From: Beroe forskalii
Lineage: Eukaryota; Ctenophora; Nuda; Beroida; Beroidae
DNA length: 64,000 nt
Assembly (NCBI GenBank): GCA_011033025.1
Contig: WFMF01000006.1
Span: forward strand, 682,001 to 746,000
Reading direction: 5' to 3'
Shown here: positions 11,808 through 24,130 of the stretch, in pieces
Numbering within the stretch: the stretch's first letter is position 1
Layout: each line of letters opens with the position of its first letter
Position numbers and translations under genes: made by a program
The notes under the pieces: model-generated
Databases searched by the model: none
What the model was told of the DNA's origin: nothing
Seen by the model: the letters and a program-made list of their open reading frames with translations, nothing else

Positions 11808-12702
11808 TTTTCATCTAGGAACCTCAGGCAACATTGTCAAATTAATAGTTGAATACTGAATGAATTAAAAGACAAAAATTATGGGTATAAAGATGTAGTA
11901 ATAATAATGATAACAAAGATGGTTTTCTATGAGTATATCAGGAAACTGTAACAATTTTCGGCAAATTTTAATCTAGTTTCAAAAGTATTTGTTGTTTTCA
12001 GAAGAAACTGAATAATAATGAGGCACATTGAATTGTTAGATAAGCAATGACACAGAAATTTACAACAATTTCAATATATAAATAACAATACTGAGTTAAT
12101 AAAATTGTTTTTGAAACTTCAAACTGCTTTATGTGAAGGTGTTATGTCACTTTTAAAGTATTTAACTTGGCATTACAAATACCAGATCAAAACTGACTCA
12201 ACTCAGTGGTTCTGATATCTTCTTGAAGCACTTTCTCATTTGAAATGTTCAACTGAAATAAATTAAGAATTTAATCACAGTAGAATGTATTTTCAGTAAT
12301 AAATGTGGAAGAAGATCATTCAAATATTATCATTATTATGTTATCAAATTTTCAGCACTTTTGTGAACCATTTTACAGGTTGCATTGATGTTACAAATGA
12401 TGTCCATAACTGGGCCATGTATGCATTTATATCAGACTAAACTGATATCCAATCACTAATTGGATAATCAATACTGTATTTATGTTAAATATTGAAGCCA
12501 GTCCTTACTGAAGCCAGGGTGAACATTATACTGTTTGGAGTCAGAGATTAAGATTATTGTACTCTTGAAAGTTACTCAAACAACTAATTTGAATGGTTAT
12601 ATAACATACTAAAGTAAATACCAAAAAATTTCTATGCAATAAAGAGAATATTGCTTACAGTATTATATTAAGAATTTAATGCTAACCTATGAAATGAGAT
12701 AC
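11808..12702. other. Intergenic region between PSMA5 and PIGL
   Basis: AT-rich, no open frame of note on either strand. It should hold the 3' UTR of the proteasome gene and the promoter of the PIG-L gene, both on the minus strand; no motif is clear enough to mark. Confidence 0.5.
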
Positions 12703-13434
12703 TTAGAGAGTCTTTAGAAGGTTATCAATAGCTTCCTTATCAAGGAGATGAAATTTTCCATTAGCTTTATCTTTTCCACAAATTCCTACTTCAATGTTAG
12801 TAGAACTCATCTTCTCTTCCATAACTTGCTTTAAAACATTAAGGCATAACTTAACACCATCATCTAATGTCATTGACTTATGATACTGCTCTTCTAATGT
12901 TGCCTGTGCACCCTCTGATCCAGCACCAATGGCCTTTGCTCCATATTTAAGATATGTGCCACTGGGATCCATATGCAACAGGACTGATTCACCATTTTCA
13001 TCAACTCCTGCCATCAATATAGCAACACCAAATGGTCTGCTCATTGAATTTCTATCATTTTCACCAAATGATAATGCAAGATTTGAAACAGACTGTGTAA
13101 CACTTTCCACAGTCATCTTTTCATTGTATGTAAACCAATGGCTTTGGGCTTCAACTCTTGCATGGTCTATGAGAATCCTGGAATCTGCAATAAGACCACT
13201 CATTGCACAACCTATCTTGTCATCAATTTCAACAATTTTTTCAATACTTGCTGGTATCATCAATGGACTAGTGATTCTTCTCTCTACAGCAAGACAAACA
13301 CCATCTTTAGTTTGAACTCCAACAGCAGTTGATCCTAACTTGATTGCTTCAATAGCATATTCAACTTGGAAAATACGTCCTTCTGGAGAAAATACATTTA
13401 CTCCGCGATCATACTCAGATCTGCTTTGGAACAT
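12703..13434 (-). CDS. PSMA5: 20S proteasome subunit alpha-5
   Basis: One of seven alpha subunits of the 20S proteasome ring; it is structural, not proteolytic. The uninterrupted 243-residue frame (human 241) begins [20 protein letters not shown], the alpha-subunit signature, followed by [16 protein letters not shown], and includes [32 protein letters not shown] and YHKSMTL, all characteristic of alpha-5. Most of the length aligns with the human protein by eye; the C-terminal tail (after [12 protein letters not shown]) diverges, which is usual. ATG at 13432-13434 is the conserved start. Single exon and AT-rich, unlike the multi-exon CCT8 gene in this window, so a retrogene origin is possible, but no poly-A remnant or flanking duplication was seen. 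Confidence 0.96.
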   Translation of the reverse strand: MFQSRSEYDRGVNVFSPEGRIFQVEYAIEAIKLGSTAVGVQTKDGVCLAVERRITSPLMIPASIEKIVEIDDKIGCAMSGLIADSRILIDHARVEAQSHWFTYNEKMTVESVTQSVSNLALSFGENDRNSMSRPFGVAILMAGVDENGESVLLHMDPSGTYLKYGAKAIGAGSEGAQATLEEQYHKSMTLDDGVKLCLNVLKQVMEEKMSSTNIEVGICGKDKANGKFHLLDKEAIDNLLKTL

Positions 13435-15035
13435 AGTACCCCTTGCTAATGAAAAAATATGATTAAACTTGTTACTTGAACAACAAATTTCTTGAAAAGG
13501 GGGAGTGGAAATGTCAATTTTTCAGTCAGTTCATACTTTATCATTAATTTCTAGGCTGTTTTTTGGAAATTGGGATTTTTTGCATTATTTGTATTATTAT
13601 TTTTATTATCAAATCTGACTATTGTAAATACTTGAATATACTACTATCATGCCTCTTGCAAGGATAGATGCACAATCATAAAATTTGAAAAGTAATAATA
13701 ATAAGAAATTTATAAACACTGCTTTTAATCAAGGCATGCTTATACTCAGCAGTGTTAAAACCAAAATGAAACCTAAGAGATAAAGCTAATTAATAAACAG
13801 CTCAAAAAAGTGCCTTTCACAATACCCAAAATATCATGTGTGTCTAAATAACAAGAATTGCGCCTGCAGGCTCAATTCTTGTTTGTCCCGTTACCTTGTT
13901 TTGCTGGGTTTTGCAGGTGCTTTATTTCCCTCTCCAACATACTTGAATTAATGCGCGCATGTAATGGCACGTGGGGGAATTCGGTACAATACATGTACCA
14001 AATCATTGCATGTGCCAAACCATTACGAATAGCCCCATTTTTGTTACGCATCACATTTTCTTTGATATTGATATCAAATGACAAACCATTGTACAATTGT
14101 TGCACTTTCTGCTTTTCTGGTTCATGTTGCACCACACCATCCCTTTACATGTTTTCAAGAAGTCAAGACATGGAAAAGATTGATGAGCTGATAGGTACGT
14201 CATACTGTTCAAGATTGACGATTCTTATATGAATACCGAGACAAATTTTTCATCAAAATCTATGGTTGTCACTGATTGCAGGTAAATTGCTCATTGTCAA
14301 TTGATTCTAAGCTACAAGATCACTTGAAATCCAATAAAATATTGATGAAGAATTCCGTGACAATAAAATAAATAAATAAATGAATCTAAGTGGCAGAGCC
14401 AGCCTCTTGTTGTAGGCAAAAAGAACCATACTTGATTAATGTCAATTTCTCATGGGGATCATGACAGTTCATAGATATTTATCCCTACTTATCCTTGGGC
14501 CTGGGCCACGTCTGATCATAGAAATTGATAAACCAATTTTTAAAAAGGAATCAAAATTTTCAAGGTTAGGATCACTGGAGCACCAAACCCAAATAGCTGT
14601 AAGCTAGCTGCTATGAGAACTGCACATAATGCCACTACACTAAACTGAGAAACTACACCAGCTCAAGTGATTTTATAGAGGAGCAGTTGGTTAATGCAGC
14701 TTGTGCCTGTAATGGTACCTTGTTGACAAAATCTCCCTCAAATATGAGGTTTTCAATCAGACATCTCTCTCAAATTTGTGGACATCTCCCTCAAATTTTG
14801 TGGACATATCTCCCTCAAATTTCCGGGCACTTTCCGGAAATTACAGTAGTTGTATTACAAATCTGGACCTGCTATGCAAATATCCTATTTTTCACCTTCC
14901 CAAACACGATCTCTGCTAACCTATTCTCAATGCCTTTTTGTATTAAACAAAAAGGCAATTGGAGAGGGAAAAAATGAACCAATTAATTAATTACTTCTAA
15001 ATATACAAACATTGTGTCACTATATAATTTTTTTT
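13435..15035. other. Intergenic, with one hairpin motif
   Basis: Upstream of the proteasome gene. At about 13850-13886 lies ACAAGAATTGCGCCT followed by a complementary CAATTCTTG and then GTTTGTCCCGT; the same start and hairpin occur at about 37635-37685, so it marks a dispersed element whose other end I could not define. A reading frame at 13858-14232 has no recognisable family. Confidence 0.4.
14727..14835. repeat. Short tandem repeat of about 22-25 bp
   Basis: Four imperfect copies of a unit containing CTCCCTCAAAT plus TTGTGGACAT. Non-coding; the unit length varies. Confidence 0.6.
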
Positions 15036-16722
15036 GAATTAAAAAGAAAACTTTCTTCAAGACATCAATCTGCAAGACTTTTCTCCAACTCTATACTTGA
15101 ACTCCAACATGATCCCTTTAGGTAATGCGATGTAGAGAGCAGCAGGATCTAAATGAGTCACACCAAGATGAGTGGTGTGCAGGCATCTTCAGTCCAATAC
15201 CTACCTCAGCTTTTGGGGTGTTTAAATTGCGAGAGCTTTTTATGAGGTAGGCCCCCCAGCAGTCACCCCCTGGTACCAGGGTATAGCACTGTCAAGTGCA
15301 GTGACCACCTGCCTGAATGAAACTGAAACTTGCTCTTAGGTCTTTGAATGTACTCCAAGCATCAAGAAATTAAGCAACAAACTTAGTGAAGAGGAGTAGA
15401 GGGTCGGTGGATGGATCCGGGTTATTTGTGTCCAGGTTATTTGTGTCCTTCTCCTACAGTTTTTGAGGAAAACCCTTGAAACTTGGTGTTATGTTCTAGG
15501 GGATAAAACAAAACTTTTGATCGGTCAGATTTTTGATTTAGGCCTCAGAAGTGAAAATATGAATTTTCAAAGTTGGCTCCTGTCTAAAAAATGGTCAAAA
15601 ATGACGATTTTCAAATTTCAAAAGCCCATATTTTCACTTCTGAGGCCTAAATCAAAAATCTGACCGATCAAAAGTTTTGTTTTATGCCCTAGAACATAAC
15701 TACCAAGTTTCAAGGGTTTTCCTCAAAAACTGTAGGAGAAGATAGATTTTAAAGTTGATTTTTGGCAAATTGCGTCGAAAGTTTGCGCGCGCACTGTAAT
15801 CACAGGCGAAATCGCGATTTGAAAAATTCATAACTTTGGCTAGGAACAATATTTTTTGATGCAGTAAAAACCTACTGGTAGCTGGTATTCAGCTCTATCA
15901 GAAACAACAAAAAACCGAAAATCGACCTAAGACCCCCCCCCCCCCTGGCCCCCTTAAATGAGTCACACCAAGATGAGTGGTATGCAGGCATCTTCAGTCC
16001 AATACCTACCTCAGCTTTCGGGGTGTTTAAATTGCGAGAGCTTTTTATGAGGTAATTTAAAGTTAAAAAGGATACTTGAATGTAACCTGGATACAAATGA
16101 ACCAAAAATATCCTAAAACTACTAAATGATCAAATTTTCATAAAAGCCAAGAAATTCATTTTGTCAAGTTAACATATTTGAATTAAAAAGAAATCTTTCT
16201 TCAAGACATCAATCTGCAAGACCTTTCTCCAACTCTGTACTTGAACACCAACATGATCCCTTTAGGTAATGCAATGTTGAGAGCAGCAGGATCTAAGTGA
16301 GTCACACCAAGATGAGTGGTGTGCAGGCATCTTCAGTCCAATACCTACCTCAGCTTTCAGGGTGTTTAAATTGCGAGAGCTTTTTATTTTGTCAAGTTCA
16401 TAGAATAAATAAATAACTATAAATAAATATATCAATAATTAAAGAATAAATCCTTTAAAACACATCCATCTGCAAGACTTTTCTCCAACTCTGGACTTTG
16501 ACACGATTTCTTGAGAAATACTATGAAAGAACAGCCAAATCCAAATGAGTCACACCTAGATGATTGGTGTGCAGGCATCTTCAGTCCAATACCTACCTCA
16601 GCTTTTGGGGTGTTTAAATGGCGAGAGCTTTTTTATGAGGTAGGCCACCCAGCAGTCACCCCCTGGTACCAGGGTAAAGCACCATCAAGTGCAGTGACCA
16701 CCTGCCTGATTGAAACTGATTA
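15036..16722 (-). repeat. Four copies of a repeat with conserved short frame
   Basis: Related copies at 15036-15330, 15951-16062 (partial), 16178-16390 and 16449-16722. Shared blocks are CTTCAAGACATCAATCTGCA, TGATCCCTTTAGGTAATG, GTGTGCAGGCATCTTCAGTC and GCAGTCACCCCCTGGTACCA. On the minus strand copies 1 and 3 keep the same 36-residue frame, LGVTHLDPAALYIALPKG… to …GEKSCRLMS and a stop, with conservative differences (Y/N, E/V, K/R); copy 4 is broken by a stop and shifts. This could be a tandemly copied 3' exon of an unidentified gene or a SINE-like element. I do not recognise the protein. Confidence 0.6.
15449..15740. mobile_element. Foldback element, about 130-bp arms
   Basis: TTCTCCTACAGTTTTTGAGG at the left end and its complement ending at 15740 open two arms that pair almost throughout, meeting near 15590. 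The open frame across it arises from the palindrome. It separates copies of the 15-16.7 kb repeat family. Confidence 0.75.
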
Positions 16723-16954
16723 GAGGTCTTTAACACAAACATCAAGAAATTAAGTAGCACACTATAAATAAATGTGTTAAACTTGATTGCTTATAGCATT
16801 GACTGAGGGAGACCCCATAGTGAAACACTAAAAATGCAATAGTGGATTCAAATCAGATCCACTTTACACCACTGATTTACTGCCAGTTTCGAGAATACAA
16901 CATGATACCAAATGAATTATGCACAAAGTGCATAATTCATATTTTAATAATGGA

Positions 16955-17395
16955 GAATCGGCTGGTTTCGGTGGTTTGAATACCCCAATTCGCAAAAATT
17001 TCGAAACTAAGCAAAGCAGACCAAAATTTTACTTGGTTGAACTACCCGAAACCACCCGAACCCACCCAGAATATGGATTTTGGATAGTTTCAGGTGGGTT
17101 GGGTCGTTTTGGGTCATTTGGTGGTTAGAATTCCCCAATTTATGCAAAAATTTTGAAACAAGCCTAAATTTTACCTTTGTTTGGAACTACCGAAACGACC
17201 CAACCCACGAACCAACCCAAAATATGAATTTTGGGTGGTTTTGGGTGGTTTGGGTGGTTTCAGGTGGTTTCAATTGGTTTTGGGTGGTTTCGGGTGGTTT
17301 CGGTGTTTTAAGTTCCCCAATTTATGCTAAAATTTCGAAACCATCCCGAAACCATCCCGAAACCATCCCGAAACGACCCAAAATTTTACTTAAAT
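16955..17395. repeat. GGTTTCGGGTGGTTT repeat block
   Basis: A low-complexity stretch of GGTGGTTTCGG/GGGTGGTTT units interleaved with their complement CCACCCGAAACC and with three copies of CCCCAATTYRYGCMAAAATTT. It can fold on itself. Apparent proteins rich in W, G and F here are repeat translations. Confidence 0.7.
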
Positions 17396-17704
17396 GTGAG
17401 TGACTAGGGTGCGCCCTTTTTTCAAAGTTTTTTAGGCACTTTGACTCGATTGTAGATCTCAGTGAGCTGATCACGAGGATATCAAGTTTTTTGAAATTGG
17501 ACAATGTCTTCCTTTGCCTCTGGGCGTTTTTCTGTTTCGTGACGTCACATCACGTGACCTGTCACGTGATCCGACTGCTAGTACTTTGTGCGCGCTCTGA
17601 TTCCGCGCGCGCAATTGTAATTCTATGCGCGTTCGCGGATCTGAGTTGTCCGTGTCAATTCTGTGCTATCTATGGCATTGGCAAAACTTATCTTTATTGA
17701 ATAA

Positions 17705-18050
17705 TGGAATTTTCTGAACCAATCTATGATAGACGCAGATAGCAAATAATTTAAGGATCAGCAAGTTTTGCCATTGTTATTTTCAAGCTGATAATTGCGA
17801 TTACTTGGAAAATGGAAGCTTAAGTTTATACATTGAGAGCTGGGAAGTACATAAGTACTATACAGGGTTAAAATTGTACATCCCAATCAGGAGTCAGGTT
17901 GCATGTGACTCCTGAGTGTCCCCAGTCAGATCACATGACAAAGCAGAGGACACTCTCCCTCAACCAATGACCGAGCAGAACAAGGTTCACGTGACTGATA
18001 GAGAAGGAACCAAGCACTCAAGCAGTATCTCTTTGACCATGAAGAAATCC
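17705..18050 (+). repeat. Flanking module (first of several copies)
   Basis: A module starting GATAGACGCAGATA, with TTTTCAAGCTGATAATTGCG, CTTAAGTTTATACATTGAGA and TCACATGACAAAGC, and ending near a GTTCACGTGACTGATAGAGA motif. Further copies: plus strand about 22000-22335, minus strand about 24780-25110 and 25835-26175, and a corrupted fragment near 26920-27000. It flanks the palindrome and the satellite arrays. It contains CCAATCAGGAG and CACGTGAC motifs but no convincing reading frame. Confidence 0.75.
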
Positions 18051-18080
18051 AGGGACTGCTTGGTGACTCTTCGAGCTGCC

Positions 18081-18125
18081 GCGCACGTGACCAGCGCGTG
18101 ACGTAACATGGGCCAATCAGAGGGC
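18081..18125 (+). promoter_or_regulatory. CCAAT / E-box / CRE-like cluster
   Basis: Within 40 bp are GCACGTGACC (E-box), GCGTGACGTAAC (CRE-like half) and GGGCCAATCAG (CCAAT box), followed by a CpG-rich tract. Mirror copies lie at about 21755-21795 (minus; CCAAT and CACGTGAC kept, spacing altered) and 32535-32580 (minus; almost identical). In sequence this resembles an animal core promoter pointing into each palindrome arm. No initiation site can be fixed from sequence. Confidence 0.45.
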
Positions 18126-21100
18126 AGTAGGAGACGCTGGACGCGCGCGCAACTCAGCGCGTTCTCAGAGACAGATAGTCCTCGAACGCAGGACGATTCA
18201 TCCGCTGAAAGGTACTCACGAATTAGAGACAGGACGGCAGAGGACCTGAGGTATAGTGATTCCACCTTAACCCAAACTCTCTACTCCAAAGTATATCAAG
18301 TATAGGTACTTTGCATGTTGAAACACTCGACTTTACTGCCAAGCGGGACAAAATATGAGAGAGAAACGAGCTCCAAGTTGATCAAGAAGCATTTCTCATC
18401 TTGCAAGTAGTCTCGACGTGGGAGACAATGTATTTGTTTTCTGATCAGGAAGTGCGATATTTTTCCATTCATATCCTGTATAATAATATTTCCTTGTGTT
18501 TGAAGAATCATGACAGATCTGGATATTGTTACAATCTTATGCTGTAAAAATTTGGAGCTGTTGTACCTTGTCTACCTTCAAATAGTCTGATCACCGTCTG
18601 ATATCCAAAAAGCAAATTTGAAAGCTTGTTTATCATTAATTTATGCTCATTAAACTGAGTAATCACATTGAGGTACAAATAACGACGGAGAGACAGGGCT
18701 GCATAGATTGGCTGCCAGAGCCTGTTTCATAATAAGAAACACTATTATTGAACGTGTTGAAGTCCGACAAATTGTCTTGATTATGCTTTACCTACATAGT
18801 AATTCGAAAAGCATGCTATAAGCATAGCTATAAGCATCACCACAACAATCTTTAATTTACACCATGTATCATTTCAGGTAACCCGACTATCGTCAGGTGG
18901 AACAAATATAGCGATCGACTGACTGAGATACGATCTCTGTCATGACGATTCGATTGGTGAGAGAGGAAGTGCTAAATCACAGCTGTGCTCAGATTTTCTA
19001 CAAACTTATTACCCCGATAAAAATATTTCCTTGTGTTTCGATCCAAATGAGATTTACTAGAAATGGCACAAAATCATAAATTTGGTCGCTAAAACAGTAG
19101 CATTTTGGCTTGTTAACATCCCAAAAGCAATTTAAAAGATTTTGGGCACTCACAATGCGTTGATATAAGCCTGTTGTACACTTTAAAACAACATAATCAT
19201 GATTTCAGGCGACTCGCATGCTACACTCATGGGTGAAGATAAAGCTCTTGGAGGAATGCCGGTTAAAGTTCATCATATCATCTCGGTGGCCCATTCTCTA
19301 GCTGATCTGATGAGGTAAGTAAGTTTTAGAGTACTCATCTGACCGAGCAAATGCGAAGCATTGCCTTTATTTATAAGCTGTGAGCTTCATTTTTTACATT
19401 TCTAACGACTATTGATATCGGTGTCCTTGTGTAAGTACGACTTGAAATTCTAGCTTCCCATCTCTTTAAATTTGCATACATTGATCTTGCAGCATAATTC
19501 TGATGGCTTCATAATTTGCAAAATGTCGGAGATCTTGTTATATGAGGAGGTCGACATCGAAAAAACCAAGTGGCCTCGATCGGGTTTCGAACATTGGGTC
19601 TCCAGATCGAGGATCTAAGAGTCTACCACTGAGCCAAGACGGTGATGCCGAAAAAGTAATTTGATGCACCATATTCACCACATTGTGATTCGAACAAAAC
19701 TTTTCAAAATTGCAAGATTTTTCTTTCCTAAGCCATTTCCACTTAAAAACTCAATACCTACCCAATTTAAGAATGAAATAACTGTGGTGTTCGCCATTTC
19801 TCCGGATGGGAAGCTAGAATTTCAATCCCTAATTTCATATGAATACCACTACCTGTAGACATTAGAAATGTAAATGAAACTTCTCAACCAGAAGAGGACT
19901 TTGTAACTTACTTACCTCATCAGATCAACAAGATAACCAGCCACCGATAGGATATTATTATCTCGACTATATTGGTAGCGGTATCATTATCAGAGGCGTA
20001 GTCAGGGAAAAGGCGACACAGGCGGCTGCCTCCCCCTAATTGGACTGAAATTGCGAAAAAAATTTTCATTTTGTCATAATGAGAGCTTTGAGCCAAGCAA
20101 AATAAAACATTCAACAGGTTTCGAATGTAACTCGCCGCCTCCTTTTCAAAAATCTGGCTACGCCCTGATCCTTATGACAGTACGACTTGATATTCTAGCT
20201 CCCCCCTCCCCAGAGAAATGTCGCAATACAGAGTTATTGCACTCGATATTTGGGTAGGTATTGAGTTTTTAAGTGGAAATGGCTTAGGAAAGAAAAATCT
20301 TGCAATTTTGAAAAGTTTTGTTCGAATCACAATGTGGTGAATATGGTGCATCAAATTACTTTTTCGGCATCACCGTCTTGGCGTAGTGGTAGACCCTTAG
20401 ATCCTTGATCTGGAGACCCAATGTTCGAAACCCGATCGAGGCCACTTGGTTTTTTCGATGTCGACCTCATATAACAAGATCTCCGACATTTTGCAAATTA
20501 TGAAGCCATCAGAATTATGCTGCAAGATCAATGTATGCAAATTTAAAGAGATGGGAAGCTAGAATTTCAAGTCGTACTTACACAAGGACACCGATATCAA
20601 TAGTCGTTAGAAATGTAAAAAATGAAGCTCACAGCTTATAAATAAAGGCAATGCTTCGCATTTGCTCGGTCAGATGAGTACTCTAAAACTTACTTACCTC
20701 ATCAGATCAGCTAGAGAATGGGCCACCGAGATGATATGATGAACTTTAACCGGCATTCCTCCAAGAGCTTTATCTTCACCCATGAGTGTAGCATGCGAGT
20801 CGCCTGAAATCATGATTATGTTGTTTTAAAGTGTACAACAGGCTTATATCAACGCATTGTGAGTGCCCAAAATCTTTTAAATTGCTTTTGGGATGTTAAC
20901 AAGCCAAAATGCTACTGTTTTAGCGACCAAATTTATGATTTTGTGCCATTTCTAGTAAATCTCATTTGGATCGAAACACAAGGAAATATTTTTATCGGGG
21001 TAATAAGTTTGTAGAAAATCTGAGCACAGCTGTGATTTAACATTTCCTCTCTCACCAATCGAATCGTCATGACAAAGATCGTATCTCAGTCAGTCGATCG

Positions 21101-21777
21101 CTATATTTGTTCCACCTGACGATAGTCGGGTTACCTGAAATGATACATGGTGTAAATTAAAGATTGTCAGGCTCTGGCAGCCAATCTATGCAGCCCTGTC
21201 TCTCCGTCGTTATTTGTACCTCAATGTGATTACTCAGTTTAATGAGCATAAATTAATGATAAACAAGCTTTCAAATTTGCTTTTTGGATATCAGACGGTG
21301 ATCAGACTATTTGAAGGTAGACAAGGTACAACAGCTCCAAATTTTTACAGCATAAGATTGTAACAATATCCAGATCTGTCATGATTCTTCAAACACAAGG
21401 AAATATTATTATACAGGATATGAGTGGAAAAACATCGCACTTTCTGAACAGAAATCAAATGAATTGTCTCCCACGTCGAGACTACTTGGAAGATGAGGAA
21501 TGCTTCTTGATCAGCTTGAAGCTCCTTTCTCTCTCATATTTTGTCCCGCTTGGCAGTAAAGTCGAGTGTTTCAACAAGCAAAGTACATATACTTAGGAGC
21601 AGAGAGTTTGGGTTAAGGTGGAATTACTGTACCTCAGGTCCTCTGCCGTCCTGTCTCTAATTCGTGAGTACCTTTCAGCGGATGAATCGTCCTGCGTTCG
21701 AGGACTATCTGTCTCTGAGAACGCGCTGAGTTGCGCGCGCGTCCAGCGTCTCCTACTGCCCTCTGATTGGCCCATGT
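18107..21777. repeat. Giant palindrome 1 (1.5-1.65 kb arms)
   Basis: Left arm 18107-19764 and right arm 20251-21777 are highly similar inverted copies around a 486-bp centre (19765-20250). The right arm lacks a block of about 130 bp present in the left (about 18727-18855), and many point differences exist, so this is not a simple sequencing duplication. A second, inverted copy of the whole structure lies at 29265-32552 with its centre in the opposite orientation. The arms hold a CpG-rich CCAAT/E-box segment at the outer end, exon-like segments bounded by AG and GTAAGT, and a tRNA-like segment near the inner end. Confidence 0.85.
18878..19314 (+). other. Two exon-like segments in palindrome arm
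   Basis: Segment 18878-18956 is preceded by TTTCAG and followed by GTGAGAG, but all frames contain a stop. Segment 19209-19314 is preceded by ATTTCAG and followed by GTAAGTAAG and has one open frame, reading DSHATLMGEDKALGGMPVKV and then HHIISVAHSLADLM. Equivalent segments exist in the other three arms (inverse near 20715-20805; plus 29842-29955; inverse near 31350-31455). The palindrome centres carry a diverged homologue ending SVAGYLVDLM before the same GTAAGTAAG (30650-30744 and inverse near 19910-19990). I do not recognise the protein; a non-coding transcript is equally possible. Confidence 0.35.
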
Positions 21778-22439
21778 CTTGATGTCACGTGACCAAGTTT
21801 ACTTGTGAGCCGGCGCGGATGTTCTATTCGATCCGCCAATTTCAAATACGCCAACTATAGACTTGTACTTCTGTTGTCCGAGATTGCAAATTCGTACTCT
21901 TCTGATTAAGACGATTGGGAAACGGCCAAGATAACGGTATGAAAGTTCCTCAGGATTGTGAACCGTCGCTCAAAATCTGGGCACCATGAAATTTTCTGCT
22001 TTTCTGATACCAATCTACTAATCTACGATAGACGCAGATAACAGATGATTTTAGAATCAGCAAGTCTTGCCAGTGCCATTTTCAAGCTGATAATTGCGAT
22101 TTCTTGGAAAATGGAAGCTTAAGTTTATACATTGAGAGCCAAGAAATACATTAGTACTATACAAGGTTAAAATTATACATCCCAATCAGGAGTCGAGTGT
22201 CCCCAGTCAGATCACATGACAAAGCGAGGGACACTCTCCCTCAACCAATGATCGAGCAGAACAAGGTTCACGTGACTGATAGAGAAGGAGGAGGAAGCAA
22301 GTATCTCTTTGACCATGAAAAGATCACGGAACGGACATTTCATCTAGCCACTTCATTTCATTTCATTTCATCTCCGACACTTCTTCTCAAAGTACGAAAT
22401 TTCGTCTCGTACTGGTTATCGATTGTATCTTAAAGTACG

Positions 22440-23175
22440 ACGTTTGATCTCCAGGGTGCGACGTTTCATCTCAAAGGGCACGTCACTTCATCTCTGGGGA
22501 TGACACTTCATCTCAGTGTACGACCCTTCATCTCAGACTGCAACATTTCATCACTGGGTACAACACTTCATCTCAGGGTACGACACTTCATCTCAGACTG
22601 CGACATTTCATCTCTGGGTAAGTGGGTACAACACTTTATCTCAGAGTACGACACTTCATCTCCAAGGCTACGACACTTCATCTCTGGGGATGACACCTCT
22701 TATCAGGGTACGACCCTTCATCTCAGACTGCGACGTTTCGTCTCTGGGTACGACACTTCATCTCAGGGTACGACACTTCATCTCTGGGGATGACACCTCT
22801 TATCAGGGTAGGAAACTTGATCTCAGGGTACGACACTTCATCTCAACGTACGACACTTCATCTCAGTGTACGACCCTTCATCTCAGACTGCGACACTTCA
22901 TCTCTGGGGATGACACTTCATCTCTGGGGATGACACTTCATCTCTGGGGATGACACCTCTTATCAGGGTAGGAAACTTGACCTCAGGGTACGACACTTCA
23001 TCTCAACGTACGACACTTCATCTCAGTGTACGACCCTTCATCTCAGACTGCAACATTTCATCTCTGGGTACGACACTTGATCTCAGGGTACGACACTTCA
23101 TCGCTGGATACGACACTTCATCTCAGACTGCGGCATTTAATCTCAAACTGGGACGTTTCATCTCTGGGAAGTGTC
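22440..23175 (+). repeat. Satellite array, about 20-bp unit
   Basis: Tandem units of the form GGGTACGACACTTCATCTCA, alternating with variants containing GACTGCGACATTTCATCTC and GGGGATGACACCTCTTATCA. Long reading frames here (SSLGTTLHLRVRHFISD type) occur in several frames and are repeat translations. The array follows the flanking module that ends near 22335. Confidence 0.9.
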
Positions 23176-24130
23176 GTACCCTGAGACCCAGTGGAATAAT
23201 ATGAGGAATGTTGGAGCGGCAATCCCAGCCAAAATTTGTCCAAATCGAAGCAAAAAAGCCCATTTAGGTTGACAGAAACTTGATATTAATATTTGGCTAT
23301 TTTATTTCACAATTATTATCATGGTCTCAACTTCATAGTTTTGATAAAGGAGCAATTTCCAAACTGCGTCAGAATCCAATTAACGCGCACAAACAAAACC
23401 GTCATTCATTCCTAAAAAGCTACCAGGATCCTAATCTAGCCAAAATATTCCCAAACTAGCTGCCAGACTCCAAAAGTAGCCAGGACTCCTAAAATCCGCT
23501 GCAAGGATTCCATCGCTTGTTTATACATCCAGGAACTCATTAAATCAACTTTTTGTCAGAAGCAGTGTTTTTGTGATTCATTGGAATGTGGGAACCTTAT
23601 CAGCCATATGGCTCAATATGTTTCGAAATAATGTACTTAGCAATGTTGACTTCGAGGTCCCTGTTTGGATAGTGAAATCCCTTATGACTTGTAAAAAGGC
23701 ATTTTTGCTACTTTATGACTCCATGATAGTATAAATTATAATGAACGTGCAGCTCTTTGCGTTATATCGCCCGAGTTCCAAGCTTAATTTAATGGATTGA
23801 GGTAGTGTTGCGCTGACGCCGCGCAAACACACTCACTAATAACATTACTTGCTTTGCATACGAAGTAACCTCCATAGAACTTCCATCTTTGCCTGATACA
23901 TACTAATGCGCCAAAGCATGTAGTGAAAAGAAAGTGATTTCGCATTATTCCATTTGTATCTGTTATTTCGCAACGTCATCGTCTCATGTTGCCTAGTGAA
24001 GACATGTAATTCAACGCTATCGAGAATGAAATCATGACTGAAGTAGTCTTAGACACGCCGCTAGACAGAAAAAAAGCCGTTTTTCCCGCGAAATCCCCAT
24101 TCCCAGCCTCTTATAAAAATTATTCCACTG
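23176..24130. other. Spacer between inverted satellite arrays
   Basis: Unique-looking sequence framed by an inverted pair CCCAGTGGAATAAT (23188) and ATTATTCCACTGGG (24119). No gene recognised. Confidence 0.5.

Noticed and set aside
13858-14232. 124-codon plus-strand frame near PSMA5
   Set aside because: Starts in a repeated hairpin element and resembles no family; overlaps an open frame on the other strand.
17080-17403. W/G/F-rich 107-residue protein
   Set aside because: Repeat translation of GGTGGTTTCGG units.
18108-18305. 65-residue frame starting MGQSEG, conserved in three arms
   Set aside because: Its start is inside a CCAAT box in a CpG-rich promoter-like segment, the opposite strand is open too, and the whole arm is copied, so conservation does not prove coding.
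18296-18511. 71-residue frame MILQTQGN… in palindrome arms
   Set aside because: Open in two arms but with many radical replacements, and stopped in a third.
22500-23204. Long frames reading TTLHLRVRHFIS
   Set aside because: The 20-bp satellite is open in several frames; no start context or family resemblance.
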